64,000 nt of DNA from Sphingobacteriales bacterium 44-61 (lineage in GTDB: Bacteria; Bacteroidota; Bacteroidia; Chitinophagales; Chitinophagaceae): assembly GCA_001898405.1 (NCBI GenBank), contig MKTW01000012.1, positions 310,001 through 374,000 on the forward strand. The letters run 5' to 3'. Made by a program: the position numbers and the translations under genes. Within the stretch, counting starts at the first letter, position 1, and every line of letters starts with the position of its first letter. The notes beneath the pieces were generated by a model. That model searched no databases and was not told where the DNA came from. It was given only the letters and a program-made list of their open reading frames with translations. Shown one piece after another: positions 34,439-43,066 of this stretch.

Positions 34439-35488
34439 ATGCAACAAACGTGGTTATTAAAATATAAGGTCCATCACATTTTTTTCTGGATGCTGGTTTT
34501 CGCAGTCTGGTATTTTCTGCGTTACCAGGATTACAGCCGTAGTTCTACTGCTTTTTGGGTGACGCTGATAAAAGTTGTGGACCTGGCTTTGATGGTATAC
34601 ATCACCAATTATGTACTCATACCAAGGCTATTGTATAAAAAACGCTACCTGGCTTTTGCCACCTGCTTTGTGCTGATGATCGTTGCCAGCAGTTTGCTCA
34701 AAATGAATATTCTTGGCCGGGTAATGCATGCGCCTGTGCTGATGAATTTATCAGGCAATTGGAAAACGCGTATTTACGATAATGTGATCCCGCATTTTTT
34801 CCTGGTTACTGCCGGGGCAGCCATACAGTTGATGATCGATTATTTCCGTTTGCAGCAAAGGATGGCAGAAACAGCTAAAGAGAAAGCAGAAGCAGAATTG
34901 AATTTCCTGAAATCACAGATCAATCCGCATTTCTTATTCAATTCCATTAATTCCGTTTATTTTCTGATAGACAAACAGAACCAGGAGGCAAGGGAATCGC
35001 TGCATAAATTTTCGGATATGCTCCGCTATCAGCTTTATGAAGTGAATGGCAGCAGGGTTACGATCGAAAAAGAAATACGTTACCTGGAAGATTATGTTCA
35101 TCTGCAAAAACTGCGAAAGGATGAGCAATATGAAGTTTCGTTCCATTATTCACCAGCAGTGAACGGTTTCACCATAGAGCCATTGATATTGATCCCTTTT
35201 GTAGAAAATGCTTTTAAGCATGTTTCTGCTCATGCCGGCCAGCCCAATTATATCCGTATCCACCTGGATTATAACAATGGCCGGTTTGTTTTTTCAGCAG
35301 AGAATTCCAAAGAAGCAAAAGCATCCACGGATGCTTATAGTGGTATAGGTTTGAAAAATGTAAAACGAAGGCTGGAATTGTTATACCCGGGAAGGTATGA
35401 GCTGACAATAGAAGATAAAGCAGGGGTTTACAAAGCAGAGCTGGTCTTGCTGCTGGATAAGGAACCACAGCTTCAGTCAACAAAATAA
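34439..35488 (+). CDS. LytS/YehU-type sensor histidine kinase
   Basis: A 349-residue kinase with four membrane helices in the first 140 residues (FFWMLVFAVWYFL, TLIKVVDLALMVYI, FATCFVLMIVA, HFFLVTAGAAIQL), no large outer domain, a coiled linker, then the His_kinase domain with H164 in QINPHFLFNSINS and a HATPase domain (EPLILIPFVENAFKH, GIGLKNVKRRLELLYP). It phosphorylates the LytTR regulator encoded nine bases downstream. The signal is likely something in the membrane, since no sensor domain exists outside it. Confidence 0.94.
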   Translation: MQQTWLLKYKVHHIFFWMLVFAVWYFLRYQDYSRSSTAFWVTLIKVVDLALMVYITNYVLIPRLLYKKRYLAFATCFVLMIVASSLLKMNILGRVMHAPVLMNLSGNWKTRIYDNVIPHFFLVTAGAAIQLMIDYFRLQQRMAETAKEKAEAELNFLKSQINPHFLFNSINSVYFLIDKQNQEARESLHKFSDMLRYQLYEVNGSRVTIEKEIRYLEDYVHLQKLRKDEQYEVSFHYSPAVNGFTIEPLILIPFVENAFKHVSAHAGQPNYIRIHLDYNNGRFVFSAENSKEAKASTDAYSGIGLKNVKRRLELLYPGRYELTIEDKAGVYKAELVLLLDKEPQLQSTK

Positions 35489-35497
35489 TCATGCATC

Positions 35498-36217
35498 ATG
35501 AAAATAAACTGCCTGATCATCGATGATGAACCACTGGCCCGGAAGGGATTGAAAGAATATGTGGATGAGGTGGAATTCCTGCAACTGGCCGGTGAATTTG
35601 AAAACCCGCTCAGGGCAACTGAAAGGTTGGAGCAGGGAGAGATACAGCTGCTGTTTCTCGATATACAAATGCCCAAAATTTCAGGCCTTGATTTCTTCCG
35701 TTCGCTGCAGCCGTCCATACCTGTGATCTTTACTACCGCCTATCCCCAGTTTGCCCTGGATGGGTTTGAACTGAATGCGCTGGATTATCTCGTAAAACCT
35801 GTTTCTTTTGAACGCTTTTATAAAGCAGCATTAAGGGCAAAAGAATATTATGAAGTAAGGGAGAAGAATTCTGCGGAAACACCAACATCAGCCGGATATT
35901 TTTTTATCAAAGCAGATAATAAACTGGTGAAGATCTTTTTCCGGGATGTTTTATTCGCCGAAGCTTTGCAAAATTATGTAGTGATTCAAACAGTGGATAA
36001 GAAATATATCACCTATCTCACTTTTAAAGCAATTGAAGAATATCTTCCTGCAAACGTATTCCTGAAAACCCATAAGTCTTATATCATTGCTGCTGATAAG
36101 ATCGACAGCATTGAAGGAAATGATATCCTGATCGGTACGCATCATATCCCTATCAGCCGCAATCTTAAAGATGAGGTGATGGAGAAATTGTTGAAAGGGA
36201 AATTCCTTAAAAGATGA
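35498..36217 (+). CDS. LytTR-family response regulator
   Basis: A 239-residue regulator with a receiver domain (acidic residues D9 and D10, phospho-site D55 in FLDIQMPKISGLD, K105 in DYLVKPVSFERFY) and a C-terminal LytTR DNA-binding domain (about 140-236: YFFIKADNKLVKIFF, KTHKSYIIA, IPISRNLKDEV). It is the partner of the upstream LytS-type kinase. LytTR domains bind DNA as beta-strand dimers. The targets are unknown; such pairs in Bacteroidota often control nearby membrane transporters. Confidence 0.94.
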   Translation: MKINCLIIDDEPLARKGLKEYVDEVEFLQLAGEFENPLRATERLEQGEIQLLFLDIQMPKISGLDFFRSLQPSIPVIFTTAYPQFALDGFELNALDYLVKPVSFERFYKAALRAKEYYEVREKNSAETPTSAGYFFIKADNKLVKIFFRDVLFAEALQNYVVIQTVDKKYITYLTFKAIEEYLPANVFLKTHKSYIIAADKIDSIEGNDILIGTHHIPISRNLKDEVMEKLLKGKFLKR

Positions 36218-36225
36218 TAGCAATG

Positions 36226-36642
36226 CTATTCATAGCCTTCCACTTCCACGATCTCTCCATAATCAACAAACAGCTCTTTCCCTGCGGGAATATCTTTTAA
36301 TGCTTCAAAGTATTCTCCATCGTTTACGGAAATAATATTCGGATCGGATGAATGGTTGAGGTAGTTAACGATATCCATTACTTTAAAACCATAATCAGGC
36401 ACATAATAGTCGGTTTCATCATACAGGCAATAGGTCTCAATTAGCGAACGGGAGTGTTCGGGCAGCTTTTCCACCTCTGCAATCGGTAGCTTGACCCATT
36501 CTCCGACATTCCGGGAAAATATAGCCCTGCATCCTTTGGGAATATCACGTATAGCGAATACGCCAATGCCATGCACTGCAGAGGGTTTTAAGGCAGCATA
36601 GGTTTCCTGCGACAGTTCATGGAGAAGTTCATCCCTGGTCAT
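36226..36642 (-). CDS. SET-domain protein, putative protein methyltransferase
   Basis: A 138-residue protein made of a compact SET domain. The N-terminal strand region GIGVFAIRDIPKGCRAIFS, the motif NYLNHSSDPNI (equivalent to NHSCxPN, the cofactor and substrate-binding segment) and GKELFVDYGE (the catalytic Tyr region) are all visible. Such proteins methylate lysines of target proteins using S-adenosylmethionine; bacterial targets are poorly known. It is convergent with the LytTR gene, nine bases apart. Confidence 0.86.
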   Translation of the reverse strand: MTRDELLHELSQETYAALKPSAVHGIGVFAIRDIPKGCRAIFSRNVGEWVKLPIAEVEKLPEHSRSLIETYCLYDETDYYVPDYGFKVMDIVNYLNHSSDPNIISVNDGEYFEALKDIPAGKELFVDYGEIVEVEGYE

Positions 36643-36706
36643 GTTGATCGTTTATGTTTTGCGTTGTGCAAAGCAATAAACAAAAAACCATACGCCAAAA
36701 ACAAAC

Positions 36707-37135
36707 TTATTTTTTTGTGAACTGCATCATGGCGATGTCTCCCATGATCAGGTTTAATGTATTTCCATCGGTAACGGAATATGTGTTTATTTTTTTCAGG
36801 GTCTCCAGGAAAACGGTTTCGCCTTCGCCGGGGCAGGCCATTTTGGTCATGGCCATGGGTTCATTGAAACTGATCTTATTACCATCTACCACCAGCGGAC
36901 CTGAAAATGAATTGCAGCTTGTGTTACCGCTTACGCGCTTATCAGCCACTGTAAAAACGATCTGTGGCTTTTTGTCAGGATAAAGTCCTTCAAATGCAAT
37001 GCGTGGGCCGGAAATATAATTCAGCACCCAGGTGCCGTCAAGCTGGGATGGGTCAGTGTTGCCGGAAGTAGCTTTTTTACTGTTGTTGCAGGCGATGCAG
37101 GAAAGCAGGACCGCGGAGAAAAGTAAATATTTCAT
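36707..37135 (-). CDS. META-domain (HslJ-like) lipoprotein
   Basis: A 142-residue protein with a lipobox (LLSCIAC, Cys16) and one META domain: GTWVLNYISGPRIAFEGLYPDKKPQIVF broken by the usual loop, DKRVSGNTSCNSFSGPLVVDG, and the ACPGEGETVFLETL stretch. META domains are common in secreted proteins linked with heat, motility or stress; no enzyme activity is established. It stands alone with its start 57 bp from the divergent DUF2141 gene. Confidence 0.88.
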   Translation of the reverse strand: MKYLLFSAVLLSCIACNNSKKATSGNTDPSQLDGTWVLNYISGPRIAFEGLYPDKKPQIVFTVADKRVSGNTSCNSFSGPLVVDGNKISFNEPMAMTKMACPGEGETVFLETLKKINTYSVTDGNTLNLIMGDIAMMQFTKK

Positions 37136-37192
37136 AAATGCCGGTTTAGGTGATAGGTTTGCTGTTATTAAAGGTATATTCTTTATTTCAAT

Positions 37193-37615
37193 ATGAAATA
37201 TTTGATCTTAACTGCACTGCTGGCATTGCGGTCTTTTCAGGAAACGTTACCCCGGCAAACGCTCGTGATCAGCAACCTTGACGAGGTTAAAGGGCAGCTA
37301 TACATTGGCTGGTACAACTCGGCTGCTTCATTTCCCGAAGGCGGTAAATCCGTTTACCGGAAAATTGTTGAAGTTGAAAACAAGGACTCGATCGAAGTGT
37401 CTTTTGAGAATATACCGCCCGGCATTTATGCAATAGCGGTTTTCCTGGATAAGAACGGGAATGGGAAAATAGATAAGAATATATTAGGTGTTCCCAAGGA
37501 GAAGTATGGTTTTTCAAATAATAAATACCCGCTTACAAGGGCAGCCACTTTTAATGAAGCAGCATTTACAATAGGGGAGAAAGAGCTTTCGATTCCGATA
37601 AAGCTTAAAGGATAA
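37193..37615 (+). CDS. DUF2141 secreted protein
   Basis: A 140-residue protein with a short hydrophobic N-terminus and the DUF2141 pattern: strand NLDEVKGQLYIGWYNS, FPEGGKSVYRKIVEVENKDSIEV, NIPPGIYAIAVFLDKNGNGKIDKN, and GVPKEKYGFSNN. The acidic loop DKNGNGKID may bind calcium. This beta-sandwich is widespread in Bacteroidota; its role is unknown. A perfect 11-bp hairpin follows the gene. Confidence 0.88.
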   Translation: MKYLILTALLALRSFQETLPRQTLVISNLDEVKGQLYIGWYNSAASFPEGGKSVYRKIVEVENKDSIEVSFENIPPGIYAIAVFLDKNGNGKIDKNILGVPKEKYGFSNNKYPLTRAATFNEAAFTIGEKELSIPIKLKG

Positions 37616-37622
37616 ACCAAAC

Positions 37623-37675
37623 GGGCGAAAGGAACTGCAAGCATATCGATCCTGCAAATCCTTTCGCCCTGTTTT
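37623..37675. terminator. Bidirectional terminator between DUF2141 and the small basic protein genes
   Basis: An 11-bp perfect stem (GGGCGAAAGGA and TCCTTTCGCCC) with a 25-base loop, followed by TGTTTT. It lies between two converging genes and can end both. Confidence 0.7.
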
Positions 37676-37679
37676 AGGT

Positions 37680-37838
37680 TTAGCTTCCTCTTTGGGAGCC
37701 AGTATTTGCCTGTTTACTTACGAACCCTCCGGATGTTTTAGGTTTCTGGATAAATTTGGACCCCTGGGCGGCACCGGAACTGGCCTTTTTATTTCCCTTC
37801 TTTTTGTCTTTGTTATTTTTCTGGTTTAAAAGCGACAT
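37680..37838 (-). CDS. 52-residue basic protein
   Basis: A small open frame missed by size cut-offs: ATG 37838 to TAA 37680. The product opens MSLLNQKNNKDKKKGNKK, then KASSGAAQGSKFIQKPKTSGG and ends in a short polar tail with SQRGS. It has no hydrophobic core, about eleven Lys or Arg, many Gly, Ser and Asn, and is likely unfolded or RNA/DNA-binding. A clean frame with start, stop and flanking hairpin supports a real gene. The stop is followed by the terminator. Its role is unknown; it might be a nucleoid or ribosome-associated protein. Confidence 0.68.
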   Translation of the reverse strand: MSLLNQKNNKDKKKGNKKASSGAAQGSKFIQKPKTSGGFVSKQANTGSQRGS

Positions 37839-37845
37839 AGGTACA

Positions 37846-38334
37846 CTATTTTTTATAAAGATAATATTTCCTGGCCAGGAAGGAAACCGGTATGCCGATA
37901 CAAACGATCAGTATCAGTGCTCCGATAATCGCCTGGTTCCAGTTGAATGGCCCGGTTGCTTTCGGCACTTTACTGTAAGGCACCACCATCAGGTTCATTA
38001 CCAGCCAGGTAAAAATGCCATATAAGACGCCGATCAGCAGGGGATGGAAGCGTACCAGTTTCAGCCGCGGGTATAGCCAGAACAGCAATATGGTAAAAAT
38101 AAAAGCGATCACATAATGCAGCAAAAGCCCGAGGGCTGCAATATCCCAACCGCCCTGCATTGCCGGCCTGCCCATAACACCTGAAGCGATGTATTTGAGG
38201 ATGATCTCGGGATTCTTCTTTCCTTCAATAAGGTATTTGATAAAAGCTGAGGAGATATCGAGCGTACCAGCCAGCAGGCCGGCACGTAAGATAGCAGGCC
38301 AAAGGCCCCTGGCAGGTTGATTTTGTGTTGTCAT
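37846..38334 (-). CDS. Four-helix membrane protein, DUF1440-like
   Basis: A 162-residue membrane protein with helices near residues 12-32, 64-88, 96-116 and 132-152. Features include LRAGLLAGTLDISSAF, HYVIAFIFTILLFWLYP and GVLYGIFTWLVMNLMVVPYSKVP, a pattern I associate with small membrane proteins of the DUF1440/YagU type. It stops 7 bp ahead of the 52-residue gene. No functional motif is seen. Confidence 0.78.
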   Translation of the reverse strand: MTTQNQPARGLWPAILRAGLLAGTLDISSAFIKYLIEGKKNPEIILKYIASGVMGRPAMQGGWDIAALGLLLHYVIAFIFTILLFWLYPRLKLVRFHPLLIGVLYGIFTWLVMNLMVVPYSKVPKATGPFNWNQAIIGALILIVCIGIPVSFLARKYYLYKK

Positions 38335-38530
38335 AAGCAGTCGTTTGGGTTTTAATGGGACAGATCCTGCATCAGGAATGCTGCGCCATCCTCTAAATTA
38401 ATCCGCTACACCTGAAACTGCAATTTTTAGTAGTTTGAATATTTTTCCACCAAGACGGTGGGATTGGGAGCTAAATCATTGTTCAATTTTGCGGTCAGTG
38501 TCTTTCCCTGTAATTTTAATGAGCTTCATT

Positions 38531-39553
38531 ATGAAACTACTGCTGATAGTATGTTGTGTGGCATTAGCCATGTCCGCCTTTGCCCAGCCGCGTAAGATGG
38601 ATTTCTACAGGGTAGATCAGCATGCTTTATCGGTAAAAGCGTCTTCACTCAGGGAGCTTTCTCAACAACTCACAGGAGGTTATACTACTGAACTGGAAAA
38701 AACCAGGGCGATCTTCCGGTGGATCACGGAAAATATTGCTTACAGGACCAGGGCTTCAACCAGGCAAAACAACCCTGGTTTCATAGACGATAAAGACACC
38801 GGTGCATTAAAGCCGCTCGATGAAAGAGTGGCTGAATCCGTATTTGAAAACCGGCAGGGCGTATGTGAGGGTTATGCCCGGTTGTTTAAAACGCTCTGTG
38901 ATTTTTCCGGCATCCGTTCCGAAATGGTTTATGGATATGCACGTACGGAAACATTCAAACGTATACAACGCTTCCGTTCCAATCATAGCTGGAATGCGGT
39001 GTATGTAGACAGTGCATGGTACCTGCTTGATGTTACATGGGCTAGCGGTTATGTGGATAGAAATGATCAGTTTGACCGATACCTGGATGAACAATATTTT
39101 CTTACCACACCGGAAGTGTTTATCCGCGAGCATTACCCAGATGATCTTTCATGGGCGCTTATGACTGATCCGCCACTGATGCCTGAATTCCGCTATTCGC
39201 CTTTCCGGCAAAGAGCGTTTGTCAAGTATCAGATCGCGCAATACAGCCCTGCTACCGGCATTCTGCAGGCAAAGGTTGGTGATACACTGCAGTTCCAATT
39301 AGTAAGCAGCAATCTAAAGGCTGATAAAAATATCAGTGCCAATCCTTTTCTTGACCAATCACTTTACAGTTCTTCTACAAGTGCATTGATTAAACCATTT
39401 TCTACCACCGGCAACCTTGTGCGATACAGGTATATCGCTATTTCATCTTCTGTGCAATGGATATATCTTCTCTATAACGAAGATTTGGTATTGCGTTACC
39501 GCGTGCATGTCAAATCTCCGACAGCAATCTCTGTTCTCGCGGCCCTGGACTGA
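38531..39553 (+). CDS. Secreted transglutaminase-fold protein
   Basis: The start is ATG 38531, where a signal peptide begins (MKLLLIVCCVALAMSAFAQ); an in-frame codon at 38435 lies outside. The 340-residue product has a transglutaminase-like domain (about 35-180) with the catalytic Cys in NRQGVCEGYARLF, His in NHSWNAVYVDSAW and Asp in YLLDVTW. Such proteins act as cysteine proteases or amide-forming enzymes in the periplasm. Residues 230-340 are an extra beta-rich domain. Catalytic residues are all present, so it is likely active. Confidence 0.9.
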   Translation: MKLLLIVCCVALAMSAFAQPRKMDFYRVDQHALSVKASSLRELSQQLTGGYTTELEKTRAIFRWITENIAYRTRASTRQNNPGFIDDKDTGALKPLDERVAESVFENRQGVCEGYARLFKTLCDFSGIRSEMVYGYARTETFKRIQRFRSNHSWNAVYVDSAWYLLDVTWASGYVDRNDQFDRYLDEQYFLTTPEVFIREHYPDDLSWALMTDPPLMPEFRYSPFRQRAFVKYQIAQYSPATGILQAKVGDTLQFQLVSSNLKADKNISANPFLDQSLYSSSTSALIKPFSTTGNLVRYRYIAISSSVQWIYLLYNEDLVLRYRVHVKSPTAISVLAALD

Positions 39554-39588
39554 TCTGTTTATATAAGGTGTGAGCACCATAGCCATAA

Positions 39589-39617
39589 AAAAGCCGCCCT
39601 GGTAAAGAGCGGCTTTT
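39589..39617. terminator. Bidirectional terminator
   Basis: A perfect 9-bp stem (AAAAGCCGC and GCGGCTTTT) with an 11-base loop, A-rich on one side and T-rich on the other, between the converging transglutaminase-fold and OmpA genes. Confidence 0.85.
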
Positions 39618-39635
39618 GACTTTATATAGGAAAGG

Positions 39636-40976
39636 TTATTGATTAAATTTAAACTCAACCCTTCTGTTCCTTGCCCTTCCTGCTGCGGTAGTATTGTCTT
39701 CAATCGGTTGGTCCATACCATATCCTACTGCAGTAAGCCTGTCGCTGGCTATGCCTCTCTTCACTAATGCCGCCTTCACTGCCTGTGCCCTCTTTTCTGA
39801 AAGCACCTGGTTGGAAGCTGCTTTACCAACATTGTCTGTGTGTCCGGCTATTTCCAGTTTGATCTCTTTGTACTTGTTCATATATTCAACGATCTCTGTC
39901 AGTTCGCGCAGGGAAGCTGCTGTAAGAGCCGACTTGCCAGTTACAAACTGTATGTTCGTTGCATTGAACTCCGGAATGGCAGGGCATCCGCCGTTTTCAG
40001 GAACACCTGCAATGCTGGGACATCTGTCTTCTGAATCAGGTATGCCATCTTTATCACTATCAGGTACAGGGCAGCCATTGTATTTTGCCACGCCTGCTTC
40101 CTGCGGACATTTGTCCAGGTCATCATTGATTCCGTCTCCATCGCTATCAGGTATCGGGCAACCATTATAGCGGGCAATGCCAGCCTGGTTCGGACATTTA
40201 TCTTCTTCGTCATTGATTCCATCACCGTCGCTATCAGGGACGGGGCAGCCATTGTATTTGGCAGTGCCAGGCTGATTGGGGCATTTATCCAATGAATCAA
40301 CGATGCCGTCATTGTCTGAATCAACAGGTGCTGGTGGCGGAGGTGGGGGTGGAGGCGGGGTCACTTTCTTTTTACCACCAAAAAGTTTAAACTTAAGACC
40401 TGCCTGAAAAGCCTGGTTATAGAGGTAAGGAGCAGTTGTGCTCGGCTCCTCAATTTTTGTAAGACCATGTATGTAGCGTCCATAAATAGTTACTCTTCCG
40501 CGAGGGAAGAACTCAATACCACCTGTGCCGGCGATACTGGTACTTTTAAAATCATCTTTGTTGCTTACATCGGTCAATTTGTCTTTGGCTGATAATTTAA
40601 AATCGAATTGAGGGCCTAAAGCCAGTGCAACGTATTCACCAAGATGGAATTTTACAAAAAGTGGAACTGAAAGATAACCGAGTTGCTGATCGAGACTTTC
40701 AATACCACTCAATTCCGCTTTGGAGCCTACAACGGAATAGAGCGCCTGCGGTTCTATGGAAACAACATTTCCTAAAGGGAAGTTGAGAAATACGCCTGCT
40801 GCGTATCCCCATTTCCATTTTGATTCAAGCGGCAAGCTGCCGCGATCAGTTATTTTAAACCTTGAATAATTAGCAGCGCCAACCAGGCCGCCGGAAACAC
40901 TGTTGGTGGTTTCCTGGGCCAATAAACAAAAGGATAAGCACATACTAATGAATAAAAGCGTGATGTTTTTTTTCAT
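39636..40976 (-). CDS. OmpA-family protein with thrombospondin type 3 repeats
   Basis: A 446-residue outer-membrane protein. After a signal peptide, residues 25-205 form a beta-barrel of the PorT type; a Pro-rich linker (PPPPPPPPPAPVDSDNDG) leads to four acidic calcium-binding repeats of 29 residues, each ending CP-x9-YNGCP or close to it, and the last 110 residues are an OmpA domain that binds peptidoglycan (EIAGHTDNVGKAASNQVLSEKRA and RNRRVEFKF). The repeats show strong DNA similarity every 87 bp at about 39990-40310. It anchors the outer membrane to peptidoglycan. Confidence 0.93.
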   Translation of the reverse strand: MKKNITLLFISMCLSFCLLAQETTNSVSGGLVGAANYSRFKITDRGSLPLESKWKWGYAAGVFLNFPLGNVVSIEPQALYSVVGSKAELSGIESLDQQLGYLSVPLFVKFHLGEYVALALGPQFDFKLSAKDKLTDVSNKDDFKSTSIAGTGGIEFFPRGRVTIYGRYIHGLTKIEEPSTTAPYLYNQAFQAGLKFKLFGGKKKVTPPPPPPPPPAPVDSDNDGIVDSLDKCPNQPGTAKYNGCPVPDSDGDGINDEEDKCPNQAGIARYNGCPIPDSDGDGINDDLDKCPQEAGVAKYNGCPVPDSDKDGIPDSEDRCPSIAGVPENGGCPAIPEFNATNIQFVTGKSALTAASLRELTEIVEYMNKYKEIKLEIAGHTDNVGKAASNQVLSEKRAQAVKAALVKRGIASDRLTAVGYGMDQPIEDNTTAAGRARNRRVEFKFNQ

Positions 40977-41330
40977 ATTAGTTTGTTTAACAGGTTATGG
41001 TAGAAAAATAAAAGACTGTAAGGAAAGGAGGGTGTTTAAGGTTATAACAAAGGGTTAGTGCGGTTTTCAGGGGATTATTGAAGGTGTCATGTAGCAATAG
41101 TTATGCAAATCTCATTCCAGTATGCCTTTCAGCAATATTTTAGGCCTGAAAAGGGCATGAGAGGGAATTTATTCCCCTGCTTCGCAAGATGATCTGTTAA
41201 TACCTTGCCGCTTTAAAGCGGATTAAGGGAAAACCTTTGTATACTAAGTGTATTCTAAATCTGTATTTTGATAAAGTCGGAAGTTTACTACTTTTATACT
41301 ACAGTACACCTGGTATAACACTTATTTCTT
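40977..41330. other. 354-bp intergenic region with two short palindromes
   Basis: Between the divergent OmpA and DUF1801 genes. It contains GGGAATTTATTCCC (41163-41176) and CCGCTTTAAAGCGG (41208-41221), both perfect dyads, which may be protein binding sites. No TAnnTTTG box with the expected spacing is clear for either gene, and no coding frame or RNA is seen. Confidence 0.55.
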
Positions 41331-41786
41331 ATGACGTCAAAAGCCACTACTCCTGAGCAATACTTAAAGGAATTGCCGGCAGACCGTAAAGAGGCAGTGA
41401 ATAAGCTGCGTGATACCATTGTCAATAATATTCCCAACGGATTTAAGGAAACCATATCATATGGTATGCTGGGTTACGTAGTGCCTCATTCTTTATATCC
41501 CGGCGGTTATCATTGTGATCCAAGTTTGCCGCTGCCGTTTATCAATATCGCTTCCCAAAAAAACTTTATCGCTCTGTATCACATGGGGCTCTATTCAAAC
41601 CCTGTATTGCTTAAATGGTTTACGGCAGAATATCCCAAGCATAGTGCTGCTAAACTGGACATGGGTAAAAGCTGTATACGGTTTAAAAAACCAGAACATA
41701 TACCCTATAAACTGATTGCTGAACTGGCGAAAAAAGTGACGGTGAAAGATTGGATCGCAACCTATGAAAAGAACGTAAAACGGTGA
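41331..41786 (+). CDS. DUF1801 protein
   Basis: A 151-residue cytoplasmic protein covering a DUF1801 domain: PEQYLKELPADRKEAVNKLRDTI at the start, FKETISYGMLGYVVPHSLYP, NIASQKNFIALYHMGLYSNPVL, and MGKSCIRFKKPEHIPYKLI. It is related to the YdhG fold. The role is unknown; conserved Trp, Tyr and His suggest ligand binding. It stands alone, followed 104 bp later by a beta-barrel gene. Confidence 0.87.
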   Translation: MTSKATTPEQYLKELPADRKEAVNKLRDTIVNNIPNGFKETISYGMLGYVVPHSLYPGGYHCDPSLPLPFINIASQKNFIALYHMGLYSNPVLLKWFTAEYPKHSAAKLDMGKSCIRFKKPEHIPYKLIAELAKKVTVKDWIATYEKNVKR

Positions 41787-41890
41787 CAGTGTATTAAAAT
41801 TTCCATAAACCTTCACACCAGAAGCGTATTAGTGCCAGGCATTTGTCTCGTGGCAGGAAGTTTGTCATGTTTTCTGCATAAATTTCATTT

Positions 41891-42397
41891 ATGAGATATC
41901 TGTTTGCAACCCTGTTGCTGGTGGCTATTGTGTTCTCTTTTTCTGCTGCCGCTCAATTGAAGGGGTTTGGCATTGGTCCATATATAGAGACCGGCTGGCC
42001 TGCAGGCGATTTTAAAGAGACACACAAGCAAGGATTTGGCGCAGGCCTTTCTGCTGATATCCGTCTTCCCGGCAAGATCGGCATTACCGGCTCTGCGGGT
42101 TATATGCAATTCAATGGCAAAACAGTTCATGCACCGGAAGGAAATTATGATGCATCCACATTGAAGGCTTTTCCGATCCGTGCCGGATTGAAGTTCCGTC
42201 CCGCTCCGTTCGTATATTTGAAAATGGAAGGCGGTGCAGCTAATTACACAGGTGGTGCATCCGGCTCGGCTTTTATTCTTTCACCAGGCATCGGCATCCG
42301 TTTGCTGGGACTTGATGTGCAGGCAAAATATGAGGCATGGTTAAAGGATGGTATGAATAATGCTTTCTGGGGTTTGAGGGCCGGCTTTAATTTCTGA
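41891..42397 (+). CDS. Small outer-membrane beta-barrel protein
   Basis: A 168-residue protein with a signal peptide (about 1-21, FSAAAQ) and a mature domain of alternating amphipathic strands (GFGIGPYIETGWPAG, AGLSADIRLPGKIGITGSAG, FVYLKMEGGAANYTGG) ending in FWGLRAGFNF, a typical terminal strand with aromatic end. It belongs to the eight-stranded barrel type common in this phylum. It precedes the Cu/Zn superoxide dismutase gene by 39 bp and may be co-transcribed. Confidence 0.82.
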   Translation: MRYLFATLLLVAIVFSFSAAAQLKGFGIGPYIETGWPAGDFKETHKQGFGAGLSADIRLPGKIGITGSAGYMQFNGKTVHAPEGNYDASTLKAFPIRAGLKFRPAPFVYLKMEGGAANYTGGASGSAFILSPGIGIRLLGLDVQAKYEAWLKDGMNNAFWGLRAGFNF

Positions 42398-42436
42398 CCT
42401 GAACTCTTTAACTATACAAACAAAAAATCAACGCGT

Positions 42437-43066
42437 ATGAAACATTCTTCTTTCAAGCCTATGGCTATTTTGGTAGGCATGGCCATAGGCATTGCTCCTT
42501 TTTTCTCCTGCAACAATGAAGGTAAAGGCGATAACACAAATGATACAGGCGCTGTTGCCGTATCAGCAGATACAATGCATCATTCCAATATGCCCGATAC
42601 CACTCCGGCACCCCTTGTCGATCATGCAGAAGCTGCATTAAGCGGCACTTATTCTGACACCACTGTTTCCGGTACAGTTAAGTTTGACAAGGTAAACAAC
42701 AAAGTAAAAATGGAACTGGAAATAACCGTTCCTGCTAAAGCCAATAAAAGCGTGGCCGTTCACCTCCATGAACACGGCGATTGCGGCGACACAGGTAAAA
42801 TGGCGCATGGCCACTGGAACCCCACCAATGCAGAGCATGGCAAATGGGGCCAGGGCAGTTTCCATCTTGGTGACATCGGCAACGTAAAACTCGACAGCAA
42901 AGGCAAAGGAAAATTAACCCTCGAAACAGATCTCTGGACACTCGGCGGCCCTGTTGCAACAAATATTCTCGGCAAAGCCGTGATCGTACATGGCGGCGTG
43001 GATGATTTCAAAACACAGCCAACCGGAAATGCAGGCACACGGATCGGTTGCGGTGTGATCAAATAA
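42437..43066 (+). CDS. sodC: Cu/Zn superoxide dismutase, lipoprotein form
   Basis: A 209-residue protein with a lipobox-like N-terminus (IAPFFSC) and a mature SOD domain. The ligands are clear: HLHEHGDC (two copper His), HWNP and EHGKWG (shared and zinc His), HLGDIGN (zinc Asp), IVHGGVDDF (copper His) and the active-site Arg in GNAGTRIGCGVI. The two Cys (CGD and GCGV) form the fold's disulphide. It removes superoxide in the periplasm. It follows the barrel gene and precedes copy 2 of the long palindrome. Confidence 0.93.
   Translation: MKHSSFKPMAILVGMAIGIAPFFSCNNEGKGDNTNDTGAVAVSADTMHHSNMPDTTPAPLVDHAEAALSGTYSDTTVSGTVKFDKVNNKVKMELEITVPAKANKSVAVHLHEHGDCGDTGKMAHGHWNPTNAEHGKWGQGSFHLGDIGNVKLDSKGKGKLTLETDLWTLGGPVATNILGKAVIVHGGVDDFKTQPTGNAGTRIGCGVIK

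Noticed and set aside
39990-40330. Regular 87-bp repeat that might be taken for a CRISPR or minisatellite
   Set aside because: It codes in frame for the four calcium-type repeats of the OmpA protein; there are no spacers.
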